The notes under the pieces: generated by a model
What the model saw: the letters and a program-made list of their open reading frames with translations, nothing else
What the model was told of the DNA's origin: nothing
Databases searched by the model: none
Position numbers and translations under genes: made by a program
Shown: one piece after another, positions 1 to 9,206 of the stretch
Layout: the number at the start of each line of letters is the position of its first letter
Position numbering within the stretch: the stretch's first letter is position 1
Source: Salinarchaeum sp. IM2453
Lineage (GTDB): Archaea > Halobacteriota > Halobacteria > Halobacteriales > Salinarchaeaceae
Direction: 5' to 3'
Assembly (NCBI RefSeq): GCF_019693215.1
Contig: NZ_CP081183.1
Span: 2,421,226 to 2,485,225, forward strand
DNA length: 64,000 nucleotides

Positions 1-98
1 CGGAAATGTCCCCATGGTCCCCTAACAGTAAGTGAAAGACACTGCTTTGGCCGTGTAGGCACATCATCTGGCGATGCCGGGTCCGGTGTCGCGTTCAT
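1..98 (-). CDS. cas5: Cas5 (type I-B), N-terminal fragment cut by window edge
   Basis: Cas5 is the Cascade subunit that holds the 5' handle of the crRNA. Only the first 32 codons lie in the window. The ATG (96-98) sits 2 nt after the cas7 stop, so the two genes are almost certainly co-transcribed and coupled. Translation of the minus strand gives a short linker followed by CLSLTVRGPWGHFR, the typical first beta strand and glycine/histidine turn of Cas5. The remainder lies to the left of position 1. The family call rests on this motif and on gene order. Confidence 0.85.
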   Translation of the reverse strand, partial: MNATPDPASPDDVPTRPKQCLSLTVRGPWGHF

Positions 99-100
99 TG

Positions 101-1168
101 TTACGCGTCCGCGAGAGTTTCGGGGTATTCGTCGTACACGTTGATACGATCGATAGACGCATCTCCGAGTATGTCCTCAAGCGTCTCGTAGAGGAGTTCG
201 GGGCCGCCGATATCACCCTGGTAGGAGAACTCCATAGAGTTGCTGGCGACAACACGGACACGCTTGATATGCTCGCTGGCAGCAGCAAGTCGATCGACGA
301 ACGCATCGATCTCAATAGCTAGATCTCGGATGTTTCGGAGCTCTTCGGCCGGTTTAGATACGTCGTCGTCGATTGTTAGATCCTTGTCGATCCCACCGAT
401 ATGGAAACTCTCTTCAGCGTACTCAACCCGACAGTACAGTCGCGGTTCTTGTCCAACTTTGCTCCGACTAATCGTTTGGTTTTTGATCGCCCGCCAGCAG
501 AGCGTATCGAGCCGTTCAACATCTCCATGTGTCAACTTTGTATCAGCAGCTCCATGTTCGTCAACAAGACCGTGGAACCTGATGAGCCCATACTGGATCC
601 GGTGGTCATCAAGATCGAATCCACCCTGTTCTTTACCTTCTTGAGTTGCGATGACGCTTGTTAAACTGTTGTACTCCTCATTTTCATTAACTGGATGTAT
701 CGTTTTTCCAGGTGAAAACTGAACAGGACCAGTGAAGTTATCCGGCAGATAATCCTCATACTCATCAGCGTCAGTAGCCATCGTGGCCCCGAAGTAGCGG
801 ACATCAGCGCTATTCTCTAGGAACATCCCAAAGATGGCATCACGAAATTGTTCAGCTTCATCTTCGTCGTCAAGATTATAATCGTCAGGATCAATCTCCT
901 TTATCCGATCTTCGAGCAGTTGTTCACGGGTGTACTGATTCCCTTCTTCTTGCACATTACGAATGTAGACGCCGTGTCCGTCATCATCAAGCTGATCACG
1001 CAAATACCGTTTCAGGCGGACATCGGTAACAATCGCCTGCTGAGTTTGTGGGTCGATACGTGGCCGATTGGCCCCACTTAGTGGGTTGCCGTTCGGGTTC
1101 GCGTCAACGGCGTCGTACAGAAAAACTATTTCAGAGCGGTTCTGGACGGTGTCAGTAGTTTCAGTCAT
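101..1168 (-). CDS. cas7: Cas7/Csh2, type I-B Cascade backbone subunit
   Basis: Cas7 polymerises along the crRNA spacer to form the backbone of the surveillance complex. The 355-residue protein has the usual length of haloarchaeal Csh2. It begins after a short acidic leader with SEIVFLYDAVDANPNGNP, the RRM-fold first strand and the Asn/Pro-rich loop typical of the family, followed by RPRIDPQTQQAIVTDVRLKR, another Csh2 hallmark. Its ATG is 2 nt after the cas8b stop and its stop is 2 nt before cas5, so it is the third gene of a cas6-cas8b-cas7-cas5 operon read leftwards. No damage is visible, so the interference module looks intact as far as the window shows. Confidence 0.95.
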   Translation of the reverse strand: MTETTDTVQNRSEIVFLYDAVDANPNGNPLSGANRPRIDPQTQQAIVTDVRLKRYLRDQLDDDGHGVYIRNVQEEGNQYTREQLLEDRIKEIDPDDYNLDDEDEAEQFRDAIFGMFLENSADVRYFGATMATDADEYEDYLPDNFTGPVQFSPGKTIHPVNENEEYNSLTSVIATQEGKEQGGFDLDDHRIQYGLIRFHGLVDEHGAADTKLTHGDVERLDTLCWRAIKNQTISRSKVGQEPRLYCRVEYAEESFHIGGIDKDLTIDDDVSKPAEELRNIRDLAIEIDAFVDRLAAASEHIKRVRVVASNSMEFSYQGDIGGPELLYETLEDILGDASIDRINVYDEYPETLADA

Positions 1169-1170
1169 TG

Positions 1171-3282
1171 TTAGATATTCTCCTTAGTATTGGTTTTGAG
1201 TTGATCCCAGTCAGGATGATCGTTCATGCCATACGTCACGCCAAGTGCGTAGTAGAACCGGAGATCGTCAGTTCCGATTTCCCAGCTATCGGGGTCTGGC
1301 TGCAAGATCGTCTCCCGAAGCTGATCGACAACGTGTTCGAACAGCGTGATCGTACGATCTTCATTCCGGGTGTAGGTGATAGTCGTTCCAATAGCTTCTT
1401 GCGTGATCTTCTTTATTCGAGCTCCAGTGATCGATTTTACTGGGTACTGATCGATTAGTGTTGTCGACCGATCTTCGCTGTAGTTCTGGTACGCGCCAAC
1501 TTCTCCAATAAGAACGCCAAGTAAGAACGCACCACGGCGTTGGTCATTAATCGGTGCTTCCGGATCGTGAGCGAGTGCGGGGGTATCCTCGATAAAGGTT
1601 TCAAGCTTCTCGGCGGATGTATTGCCCCCGTCCGCAAGAATGTCTTCAGCTGTTTGCATACTGTATTCCTCATAGTCTGGTTCCTGTGTGATCGGTTCTT
1701 TACCGGTGTCAGCCGTCGAGAGTAAATCAAGTTCTTCATCAGCCAGCGCACACAGTTGTGCAAACTGGCTGGCAACGCGCCACGAAGGGAACTTGTCGAT
1801 GTTTTCATCATTTTCATCGGCGTCAATTCGATCGACATACTCCTTAAGCAACGTCTCGACGGCAATCGATCCACCACTCAGTACAGAAACAAGTGCCTTG
1901 ATCCGGGGGTCATCAGCACTGGCATCTGTATCGTCGCGGTCAACGAATGTCTGGCTGAAGTACCATCCCGTCGAGACAGATCTGAGCCTGTTATCATTTT
2001 TTGTCAATAAATCCCATGAGTCGTTTGTTGGCATCGGGGCACTCCAATCCGTTTGAGAGTTGTAAGCTGACGAATTTTCGATAATATTCTCGTGCCGCTT
2101 CGCAAGACTCAATGGGTATAGTAACCGGCCATTCAACGTCTCGCCGAACACATCATACCGAGACATCTGGTGTGGCATCACTGCTGACACATAAAACCGT
2201 AATTCATGTTCCCGATCGAATTTGAACTCCCTATAAGCCCGCTCGACTGGCGTCATATCCTCTTCGGTGGTTGCGGCCCTGTAGAGTAGGTCGTACAGTT
2301 GCCGTGCATGATCAGCTTGGGGTTCTCCCCGGAAATAGGGGAGGTAATAGACCTTAGCGCCGAAAGTCCGATAAGTACACGCTTCAACAAAAGGATCTGC
2401 GTTCATCACCGTCACAGCCGCGTCCTCAGAAATCGGATGCGTTCGCCAAGCTTCCTCGATATCCAAGCCTGGGAATTTCTCCCGTTGCTTACCCAAAAAG
2501 TAGTTTTGTGGATCTTCAGCTGTTCCTACAACTCTCGATATTTGTCCGGTGACAATATCTGTCGCTTCGCCGGAGGAATTGTTTGCTTTGTTTTTCGTGA
2601 CGAGCTTCGAGAGTTTCCGCTGACGCATTGCCTCCATGAAACCATCAATTTCCCCGGGCCAGCGGTATCCCTCATCAACGGCTGTTTTCACCTGCACTGT
2701 GAGCAGTGCCGTCGTAGATTCACCCCCGAGGGCGGTTTTGACTCCTTCTTCGATTTGAACCAGTAGGTCTTCATCTTTGCCTACTGTGGCTAGTCCATTA
2801 ATTACCCATCCTTCATCGTGTTCCTCGGCGACTGTCTGCACCACATCGTCAGTTGGCCACTTGGTTAACCGCTCTTTCGCATAGCGAGCGAGCTTCTCCG
2901 GGCCACTGTTTCGTCCGGCCTGGTGAGTGACGCTATGATCGATTCCACGAGCTGGTGGATACTTACAGTGTGCAGCTTTTTCAACTAGATTGTCACTGTA
3001 TCGAGTCACCCAGACTGGGCCACGCTCGTCATCAGCAAGCGATGGCTCTTCACCGCTGAGATCCACTCGAACAACAATCAGGCTGTCCTCGGTATCGACA
3101 ATATCGTCTGCCGCATCGGGGGTGAGATACGGCGCATACTTTCCACCTCCAAGTGTCCCAAGCGTGTACAACTTACCATAGAAGAATTGGATGCTTCGGA
3201 GCGTTGACACTGGAGAGTTAGGCAGCTCTGCCGACAGTTCTTCGTCGTCGTATTTCTCGCGAAACTCCTCAGGCGAAAGCAT
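1171..3282 (-). CDS. cas8b: Cas8b/Csh1, type I-B Cascade large subunit
   Basis: Cas8b is the large subunit that recognises the PAM and recruits Cas3. The 703-residue length matches haloarchaeal Cas8b (about 700-720). The position between cas6 and cas7 and the N-terminal segment with LRSIQFFYGKLYTLGTLGGG support the call. The family is poorly conserved, so the identification leans on size and operon position more than on catalytic motifs. Its start overlaps the 3' end of cas6 by 14 nt and its stop is 2 nt before cas7, indicating translational coupling. No HNH or other nuclease motif is visible. Confidence 0.9.
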   Translation of the reverse strand: MLSPEEFREKYDDEELSAELPNSPVSTLRSIQFFYGKLYTLGTLGGGKYAPYLTPDAADDIVDTEDSLIVVRVDLSGEEPSLADDERGPVWVTRYSDNLVEKAAHCKYPPARGIDHSVTHQAGRNSGPEKLARYAKERLTKWPTDDVVQTVAEEHDEGWVINGLATVGKDEDLLVQIEEGVKTALGGESTTALLTVQVKTAVDEGYRWPGEIDGFMEAMRQRKLSKLVTKNKANNSSGEATDIVTGQISRVVGTAEDPQNYFLGKQREKFPGLDIEEAWRTHPISEDAAVTVMNADPFVEACTYRTFGAKVYYLPYFRGEPQADHARQLYDLLYRAATTEEDMTPVERAYREFKFDREHELRFYVSAVMPHQMSRYDVFGETLNGRLLYPLSLAKRHENIIENSSAYNSQTDWSAPMPTNDSWDLLTKNDNRLRSVSTGWYFSQTFVDRDDTDASADDPRIKALVSVLSGGSIAVETLLKEYVDRIDADENDENIDKFPSWRVASQFAQLCALADEELDLLSTADTGKEPITQEPDYEEYSMQTAEDILADGGNTSAEKLETFIEDTPALAHDPEAPINDQRRGAFLLGVLIGEVGAYQNYSEDRSTTLIDQYPVKSITGARIKKITQEAIGTTITYTRNEDRTITLFEHVVDQLRETILQPDPDSWEIGTDDLRFYYALGVTYGMNDHPDWDQLKTNTKENI

Positions 3283-4081
3283 CTGTCCCCTCCAGATCTG
3301 ATTCGCCCGGACTAGTCTTCTCGGTGATATTGCAGAATCCGAATCCTATCGAATTCCGTTCGCCGATTCCGACATCCAGAGCAAGGTTAAGATGTCTCCG
3401 ATGTTCGTCATCACGAACGGTATAATCAAACCGCCACTTACTCGCCATCCATGTCTCTTTCATACCTGTTGTCGGTGTGACCGGCAGGGCAAATGTCTTG
3501 ATCAACTCGTAGCCATCGAACAACTGCCCGCTAACGTCAGATGGTCCGGGCAAATAGTCCGGACAGTAGAGCTCATGCTTTTTATCCAGATTTGCGTGGA
3601 TCTGATTTTTGAACGGTTCCATTGTGTGTTCGGGCCGCCAGAACTCTGCCTGATCATGATCGATGTCAAGATCGTACTCATCGAAGCGCCACGGAGGAAT
3701 CCGGACGACAATTCCCGTTCCGGTTTCAATCGTCCCGGTCGTTCCTGGCTCACCAACGTCAGGCGACAACGGAGTTATTCTCTCAACTGTGAACGGCATC
3801 TCCCCAATATTCAACTCAGGATCGTCTTTCAGATCAGCTGCGATGTGGGCGAGTAATTCTTCCTCAGGGGAGGCGACGATCAGGTTTCGCTCGTCTCCTT
3901 CCTCCATGTTTCTTGGAGGGAAGGGGTTTGAATACGTAAACGGCATCGGCTGGTTCTCGTCATGAAGACCGCCGTACTCTGATTCGTCAAGCGCATTCCA
4001 GATTCGACCCTGTAACTTATGGTGATATGCATTATCGTATGCGGCATCGTGCCGCGCCTGTAAGCGCACAAGAATCCGCAT
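3269..4081 (-). CDS. cas6: Cas6 CRISPR repeat endoribonuclease
   Basis: Cas6 cuts the pre-crRNA inside each repeat and leaves an 8-nt 5' handle. The 270-residue protein starts MRILVRLQARHDAAYDNAYH, giving the first ferredoxin-fold strand and a histidine-rich helix (His20, His21) where candidate general acid/base residues lie. Near the C-terminus GIGERNSIGFGFCNI is the glycine-rich loop that contacts RNA in RAMP proteins. It is the first gene of the cas operon. A TATA-like element lies about 45 bp upstream of its ATG. The array it would process is immediately upstream and transcribed in the same direction. Confidence 0.93.
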   Translation of the reverse strand: MRILVRLQARHDAAYDNAYHHKLQGRIWNALDESEYGGLHDENQPMPFTYSNPFPPRNMEEGDERNLIVASPEEELLAHIAADLKDDPELNIGEMPFTVERITPLSPDVGEPGTTGTIETGTGIVVRIPPWRFDEYDLDIDHDQAEFWRPEHTMEPFKNQIHANLDKKHELYCPDYLPGPSDVSGQLFDGYELIKTFALPVTPTTGMKETWMASKWRFDYTVRDDEHRRHLNLALDVGIGERNSIGFGFCNITEKTSPGESDLEGTDAFA

Positions 4082-4120
4082 GTTCTATCTTGCCTCGTAT
4101 GACTGGCTTATTGCCATCAT

Positions 4121-4130
4121 TTGATATATC
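4121..4130 (-). promoter_or_regulatory. TATA-like box of the cas operon
   Basis: On the minus strand the sequence TGATATATCAA lies about 45 bp before the cas6 ATG, the expected place for an archaeal TATA box preceding a short leader. It sits between cas6 and the decayed end of the CRISPR array. No transcript data support it. Confidence 0.4.
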
Positions 4131-4287
4131 AATGTAATAGGTTAAAAACTTCAATGTACCAAGGTGAAAGTATAATACAAGTATCCATTAGATTCATCTT
4201 CACCCGCCGTCGCTGGACCGATATTATAAGCTTTCCAAACGGTGAAAGTTTTGCCAGTTGCCGTCGCTATCTCAAAGCCAAACATCG

Positions 4288-4316
4288 TTCTAAACGCACA
4301 AATACTCCTCTGAAAC
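4288..4316 (-). repeat. strongly decayed CRISPR repeat at array trailer end
   Basis: This 29-nt stretch matches the array repeat at 18 of 29 positions and ends with the intact CTCTGAAAC-type terminus (as written on +). It is separated from the next decayed repeat (4354-4382) by exactly 37 nt, the usual spacer length here. The preserved spacing is what supports the call; sequence identity alone would not. Confidence 0.6.
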
Positions 4317-4353
4317 TTGCACACGCCGCTGTAAACGAAGCCATGCCCAGATG

Positions 4354-4382
4354 CTTCATGCCCACAAATGTTCATCTGAAAC
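4354..4382 (-). repeat. decayed CRISPR repeat at array trailer end
   Basis: The sequence matches the array repeat at 24 of 29 positions and is followed by a 37-nt spacer-sized gap (4383-4419) before the first recognisable repeat. It therefore represents an older, mutated repeat unit beyond the present array end. Confidence 0.8.
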
Positions 4383-4419
4383 ACCCCATCCATTCGTCGG
4401 GGTCCGACCACAAAACGGG

Positions 4420-5767
4420 ACTTCAACCCCACAAGGATCCGTCTGAAACAATCATGCCAATCCAGACCAACACGACGCGATCAGCACTTCAACCCCACAA
4501 GGGTCCATCTGAAACAAAAGCCTAACCATGAACGCTCGAACACATATCTCGACTTCAACCCCACAAGGGTCCATCTGAAACGCAGAGCAGTATATTGGTG
4601 TTCGTGGCACACTAGAACACTTCAACCCCACAAGGGTCCATCTGAAACTGATGATGACCGGGAGGAAATGACCTTCTCTGACGGAACTTCAACCCCACAA
4701 GGGTCCATCTGAAACACTGTATGGCTTCACTTTCGATGAAATGCGCTCTGGTACTTCAACCCCACAAGGGTCCATCTGAAACCATCTGTTGACTGGAGTT
4801 CGTCATCGACCATCAATCCACTTCAACCCCACAAGGGTCCATCTGAAACCGTCTGGACGTGGGCCAGCTCCTCCCCGTCGCCGTCACTTCAACCCCACAA
4901 GGGTCCATCTGAAACGGGATCTGACCCCGGTGGTTAATCCCGGTGATGAGACTTCAACCCCACAAGGGTCCATCTGAAACGACGGTTGTGCCGACTTGCT
5001 GACCTCGACATTCCCACTTCAACCCCACAAGGGTCCATCTGAAACCAATTAACACAGCAACAAGGTAACTATGAAATGACTTCAACCCCACAAGGGTCCA
5101 TCTGAAACACAGACTGTATCATCTCATTGGTGGCTGTGGACGTACTTCAACCCCACAAGGGTCCATCTGAAACGCGACCACGCGCTTGAGCTATCGCAAC
5201 GGCTCGCGCACTTCAACCCCACAAGGGTCCATCTGAAACTTGTCTCAGGGAATGAGGAAGAGATGCCAAACAAGTGACTTCAACCCCACAAGGGTCCATC
5301 TGAAACGGATTTAGAAAATAGCTACATGGAGAGTTATTCTAAACTTCAACCCCACAAGGGTCCATCTGAAACCGGGGCGTCGCTGAAGTTGATCCGGGCG
5401 TTCCGCGAGACTTCAACCCCACAAGGGTCCATCTGAAACTGGATGGTTGCTACTGTAGCCAGTCCTGTCGCAAGACTTCAACCCCACAAGGGTCCATCTG
5501 AAACGCAGTCACTCCGGTTTGCAGACTATAACCGAGACACACTTCAACCCCACAAGGGTCCATCTGAAACTTGGCAGTGAAACCATCTCGCAATTCCTTT
5601 TTCCCACTTCAACCCCACAAGGGTCCATCTGAAACGGTTCAAAGACCGGTTCGAAGATCAGCGCGACCACAAAACTTCAACCCCACAAGGGTCCATCTGA
5701 AACCCGCGCTGACGTTGAGATGTTGATGACGCAGCTTACTTCAACCCCACAAGGGTCCATCTGAAAC
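4420..5767 (-). CRISPR. CRISPR array, 21 repeats and 20 spacers, type I-B
   Basis: The 30-nt repeat, read on the transcribed minus strand, runs from GTTTCAGATGGACCC to TGTGGGGTTGAAGT. Repeats start on + at 4420, 4486, 4552, 4619, 4686, 4753, 4820, 4886, 4951, 5016, 5079, 5144, 5210, 5277, 5343, 5410, 5475, 5541, 5606, 5674 and 5738. All are identical except the first (4420-4449), which has two changes. Spacers are 33-38 nt, mostly 35-37, and all look different. The orientation is inferred from similarity to haloarchaeal I-B repeats, whose crRNA handle is ATTGAAGC; here the last eight bases would be GTTGAAGT. Degenerate repeats at the left end fit a trailer there and a leader at the right. The array and cas operon therefore run in the same direction. 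Confidence 0.97.
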
Positions 5768-5955
5768 CATGCCCAGATCACGGGCTATAGCTATTCTATT
5801 TCCCGGTTGGAATAAAGTCTTTTCGTCGACCTCTAATAGACCTCAAACCCCCGGGGGTCGATGAATCAGCCTACGTCTCGTCGCCTCAACTACCACCTTT
5901 GCTCTGCTTGGAACACTATTACAACAACAAAGTAAGAATTAGCTAGTTGAAAGAA
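5768..5955 (-). promoter_or_regulatory. CRISPR leader region
   Basis: This non-coding stretch abuts the perfectly conserved last repeat, opposite the end where repeats decay, so it should contain the array promoter and the integration-guiding sequence. It contains the perfect palindrome acccccgggggt at 5847-5858, embedded in a segment (5840-5868) resembling the CRISPR repeat. No clear TATA box could be fixed by eye. Confidence 0.6.
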
Positions 5956-6114
5956 ATGGGCACCGAAATAATATACCATAGTTTTGGTGACAATGATGAA
6001 TTACCTCCGTCTCAGCGAATAGTTGAGGAACTGTCCGCCAGTGAATCTCTGTCTATCGCATGTTATATTAATTTAGACATCCCCCAAAACCTCATAGAGA
6101 ACGCCGAGGCTTGA
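5956..6114 (+). CDS. small ORF, possible remnant of a HalOD1-like domain
   Basis: This 52-codon reading frame starts with ATG and encodes MGTEIIYHSFGDNDELPPSQ followed by RIVEELSASESLSIACYI. The pattern of a short acidic start, a helix with VVEE-like residues and a later hydrophobic strand recalls the HalOD1 output domain of haloarchaea, but the usual DLPPL-type motif is not in its place. It may be a fragment rather than a working gene. The following 350 bp up to the integrase hold no convincing gene. Confidence 0.25.
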   Translation: MGTEIIYHSFGDNDELPPSQRIVEELSASESLSIACYINLDIPQNLIENAEA

Positions 6115-6465
6115 GAGCTTACGGACTTTCATACAGATCACCAGCCAATGGTAACCTGAACAATTCGGGACAGATTGGTTAGATACTCCACAAGTTGACG
6201 ATCGGCATTCTGTAGCCGGTGCTGCATCCCTATCGGTGTGAAATGCTACCGCCCGTTCTCAGTCTTAATACTAACCCGAGACGGCGAAGCGTTCGAAAAT
6301 CAACTACCCTGTGAACGGTTCTATGATGCCTTGAGATAGATACTAAATGTAGTGTCCGGGAACCATGGGAAAGTCGGTCAAAATCAGCCCGATTTCAGTG
6401 CTGATCAAGGGCTGAACCCTGCCTAATCGACACGTTTTTGTCCGGTTGACCAGTTTCCGGTCACG

Positions 6466-7047
6466 ATGAATTTACAGGAACACAAGAATAGTAGCGACAT
6501 GATGGTCTGGTTGTCTACGGACGAGCTGAAGCAACTGGTCGACTGTCCCGATGACGTACAACGCCAACTGGCACTGAAGCTCGGAGGATACTGTGGGCTC
6601 CGAAGTGCTGAAGTAGTTAACGTCAAACCAGCACATGTTCGAGATACCCAAATCGGTAAAGTGCTTGAAGTGCCGGCAGGCAAGGGTGACAAGTATCGGG
6701 AAACACCAATCCCCGATGGATTAGCTGGACAGATCCGGACCATCGGCCAGTACGAAGGTGAAGAGACGATTGTGGTGGGGACCGAAAGCACGCGAACGCT
6801 CCGACGCTGGATCAACACTGCTGCCAATGAGTTGGCCGAACAAACGGAGAACAACCGCTGGGAATTTCTCTCATTTCACGATCTCCGTCGAACGTGGGCG
6901 ACACTACTGGCATCAGCTGACGTTGATCCAATGGTTGCAATTGAGTGGGGTGGGTGGAATGATCTCCAGACGTTTCTTGATCACTACCAAGGTAAACACT
7001 CTCCCGAAGCGCAGCAGCGAGAGCGAAATAAAGTACGTTGGTTATAA
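6466..7047 (+). CDS. small tyrosine recombinase / integrase
   Basis: The 193-residue protein consists almost only of the catalytic domain of a phage-type tyrosine recombinase, the class that cuts and rejoins att sites. Visible catalytic residues are Arg46 in GLRSAEV, Lys73/Lys76 in the beta-hairpin, His138 and Arg141 in HDLRRTWAT, Trp164 in GGWNDLQ and the nucleophile Tyr174 in LDHY. The N-terminal SAM-like core-binding domain is missing, as in many short haloarchaeal integrases, so it may be complete. It lies at one end of a block of plasmid/virus-like genes that ends at a tRNA-Pro gene, which suggests an integrated element; no att duplicate could be found by eye. Confidence 0.85.
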   Translation: MNLQEHKNSSDMMVWLSTDELKQLVDCPDDVQRQLALKLGGYCGLRSAEVVNVKPAHVRDTQIGKVLEVPAGKGDKYRETPIPDGLAGQIRTIGQYEGEETIVVGTESTRTLRRWINTAANELAEQTENNRWEFLSFHDLRRTWATLLASADVDPMVAIEWGGWNDLQTFLDHYQGKHSPEAQQRERNKVRWL

Positions 7048-7352
7048 CTATCAGAGTCATTGTCGACTGCACTTGATTACCCTTTGTTCTTGTATTTACC
7101 TCCGTTTCATTTGTTTCATGTGGAGTCTGCGAAGCAGACTCCTGTATTTGTTTAGTTGTTTCCTTAGAAACACTCCCTAAGGGGGGCTTTCCCAGATCCT
7201 GAAAATACTGTCTGGAGACAGCCACAATATCTACTAAACAGATTGTAATGTTGGATTCAAAGCAATAGAATTAGGCAGAAATCTACCTATTTAGCGGTAA
7301 TAATTTCAGGAAAATAGAGTGAATGATAGTGATGCCTCTGGCCAGTCACCCG
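7048..7352. other. AT-rich intergenic region without recognisable gene
   Basis: About 300 bp lie between the convergent integrase and the large winged-helix gene. I see T-rich stretches and a short inverted repeat (gtctgcgaagcagac, 7125-7139) that could act as terminators, but no gene. Confidence 0.4.
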
Positions 7353-9206
7353 CTACCAGATCTGGAAGCCACCAACTTTGATTGCGTCACCGTGCTTGGC
7401 ACCTGCGACGATCTCCTGCTCCTTGCCGCGCCGATCGGTGAACTTGACGGCCGTCTTTCGCAGCTCCTGGAGAATACCGTTATCAGTTTCCAGCGCTGCC
7501 AGCCCTCCGGCTCGTAAAATCCGCGTAATCTCGTCTTTTGTTCCTTGGACGTTCAGAACCAACTCCGTCCATCCCTCAGCATGCTGCATCGAGCCGACAC
7601 CAGGAGACTCCTGTGGCGTTAGATCACGCATCGACCCAACGTAGGTTTTAATCCACTTAGCGAATGGCGAGCCTTCTGGAGCGTGAATGGCATTATTAAC
7701 AATATCTTCAGCAGTTTGACCGACCTTGTCAGACCAGTTTGCAATTGCTGTGTAAAAGTCCTGAATACGGTCTTTGATATACTCATCAGCAAGCCCGATC
7801 TTCCCGTCGACTTGCTCAATAATGGTATCAATTTTCTCAATAGCTCGGTAAACCGTCGACTTCGATACATCTGCCGCTTCTGCTAGCTTTTCATAATGCA
7901 TCTGGCCGCCGTCTGATAACGTCTTTACAACACGTTCCTCACTGTCGCTGAGATCAGCCTGCGCCAGCTGCAGCGTCGCGATGTTCTCTTCATGTTCTTG
8001 GACTTGCTCCATTGGATCCGCCAAGAGGTCAAGATCTTCGTCGCGATCATTCTCCTGTGGATCAAAATAGGCATCTCCAACAAACGACTCGTTTGCTGGA
8101 TCTAAGTTGACATCCGCCCACTGCAGACAATTGAGCAGTGTTTCCTCAAGTTGTTTCTTCAGCTGGTCGACGTCTTCCCAACTAACGTATTCATCAGTAT
8201 ACTCATTATCGGTCGTATACTGCAGTTCTAACTTTGGATGTGCAGTCGACTCTCGCGTTGCTTTTTCTGGATTCTTCATATGATAGGACTTCAAACGCAT
8301 CCCAGCCATTCTTCCAGGAATGAGTTTGCTCCAAGAGCTCTGACAGAGCGTCACGGCATTGTAATGACCCATGATTTCTTCGTTATTCCATTTAAATTGG
8401 CCTCTCGATCCCTTGCGAGAACGACCAAATGCAGTCAGTCGGTCCAGAAGCTTTCCAGCACCGACAATTTTCTCTTCACTAATTTCACGGAGCAACCGGA
8501 CGTAGACTGCAAACGAGTAGACCCGGCTCCACTCGTGAATCTTTCTAGGAGCGAAGTAATGCTGCTGCAATCCAAGCCGATCGGCGACTGCCCTGATCAG
8601 CGTCGTGATTTCATCGACACGAATATTTGAGGAATTCACTTGAACACGAATTCCGTACGGGAGATCTTCGGGCATGCTCTGGATCCGGGAGCCGTCTGGT
8701 TTTGTGGCATCAGGCACAGAAGGCCGGAACTGTAGTGTCGCCTTCCGTGTTTTTTCTTCGGCCATGTCATCATCGGCGTAGATGGCTATTTGATACTCGT
8801 CGTATGTATCGTATCCCTCGCCTTCTGCTGCAATGCCACCACTCCAATATGCTTTCTTTGAGTCGTTGATAATCCAGTCATCACCGCAGACATCCTTCAT
8901 CCAGATTTCATCTTCCTCGTCGTACCAGTACTCGAAGTACTCATCATTAAACTGCCGACGAAGACCATGATAGGGACTTAACTCGTCTTCTGGATCTGCA
9001 AAGAGGAGATGAGCTCGAAATTCGTGAGTTTGTGTGCCAGTCAATTCGCGGTCTTCGAGGTGTTTTTCTATCGACTGCTCGCGAAGGCCATCATGATCGA
9101 TATCGATCTCCTCGTCGTCAAGTTTTTCCTGTTGTTTCTCTTCGTATTCTTCGCGTTTGTCTTCGATAGCAGCGTCGTACTGCTCCCAGAACTCGTCGGT
9201 ACTCAT
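7353..9206 (-). CDS. large element-borne protein with winged-helix domain (DUF7845-like)
   Basis: The 617-residue protein is of the type found on haloarchaeal integrated elements and plasmids; its biochemical role is unknown. Around two thirds of the way along, DSEERVVKTLSDGGQMHYEK continues into a clear winged helix (KLAEAADVSKSTVYRAIEKI), so it probably binds DNA. The N-terminal half is acidic, with a lysine/glutamate-rich helix. I chose the internal ATG at 9206 rather than the upstream frame extension because it overlaps the preceding stop as ATGA, the same coupling as at the next gene junction. A replication or regulatory role is inference from context. The DUF assignment is from memory of the family pattern. 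Confidence 0.6.
   Translation of the reverse strand: MSTDEFWEQYDAAIEDKREEYEEKQQEKLDDEEIDIDHDGLREQSIEKHLEDRELTGTQTHEFRAHLLFADPEDELSPYHGLRRQFNDEYFEYWYDEEDEIWMKDVCGDDWIINDSKKAYWSGGIAAEGEGYDTYDEYQIAIYADDDMAEEKTRKATLQFRPSVPDATKPDGSRIQSMPEDLPYGIRVQVNSSNIRVDEITTLIRAVADRLGLQQHYFAPRKIHEWSRVYSFAVYVRLLREISEEKIVGAGKLLDRLTAFGRSRKGSRGQFKWNNEEIMGHYNAVTLCQSSWSKLIPGRMAGMRLKSYHMKNPEKATRESTAHPKLELQYTTDNEYTDEYVSWEDVDQLKKQLEETLLNCLQWADVNLDPANESFVGDAYFDPQENDRDEDLDLLADPMEQVQEHEENIATLQLAQADLSDSEERVVKTLSDGGQMHYEKLAEAADVSKSTVYRAIEKIDTIIEQVDGKIGLADEYIKDRIQDFYTAIANWSDKVGQTAEDIVNNAIHAPEGSPFAKWIKTYVGSMRDLTPQESPGVGSMQHAEGWTELVLNVQGTKDEITRILRAGGLAALETDNGILQELRKTAVKFTDRRGKEQEIVAGAKHGDAIKVGGFQIW

Noticed and set aside
3392-3856. 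Plus-strand frame opposite cas6
   Set aside because: Shadow of cas6; cysteine/arginine-rich composition unlike an acidic haloarchaeal protein.
4148-4170. Third decayed CRISPR repeat next to the cas promoter
   Set aside because: Only the two ends match and seven bases are missing in the middle, so it is mentioned as possible but not listed as a feature.
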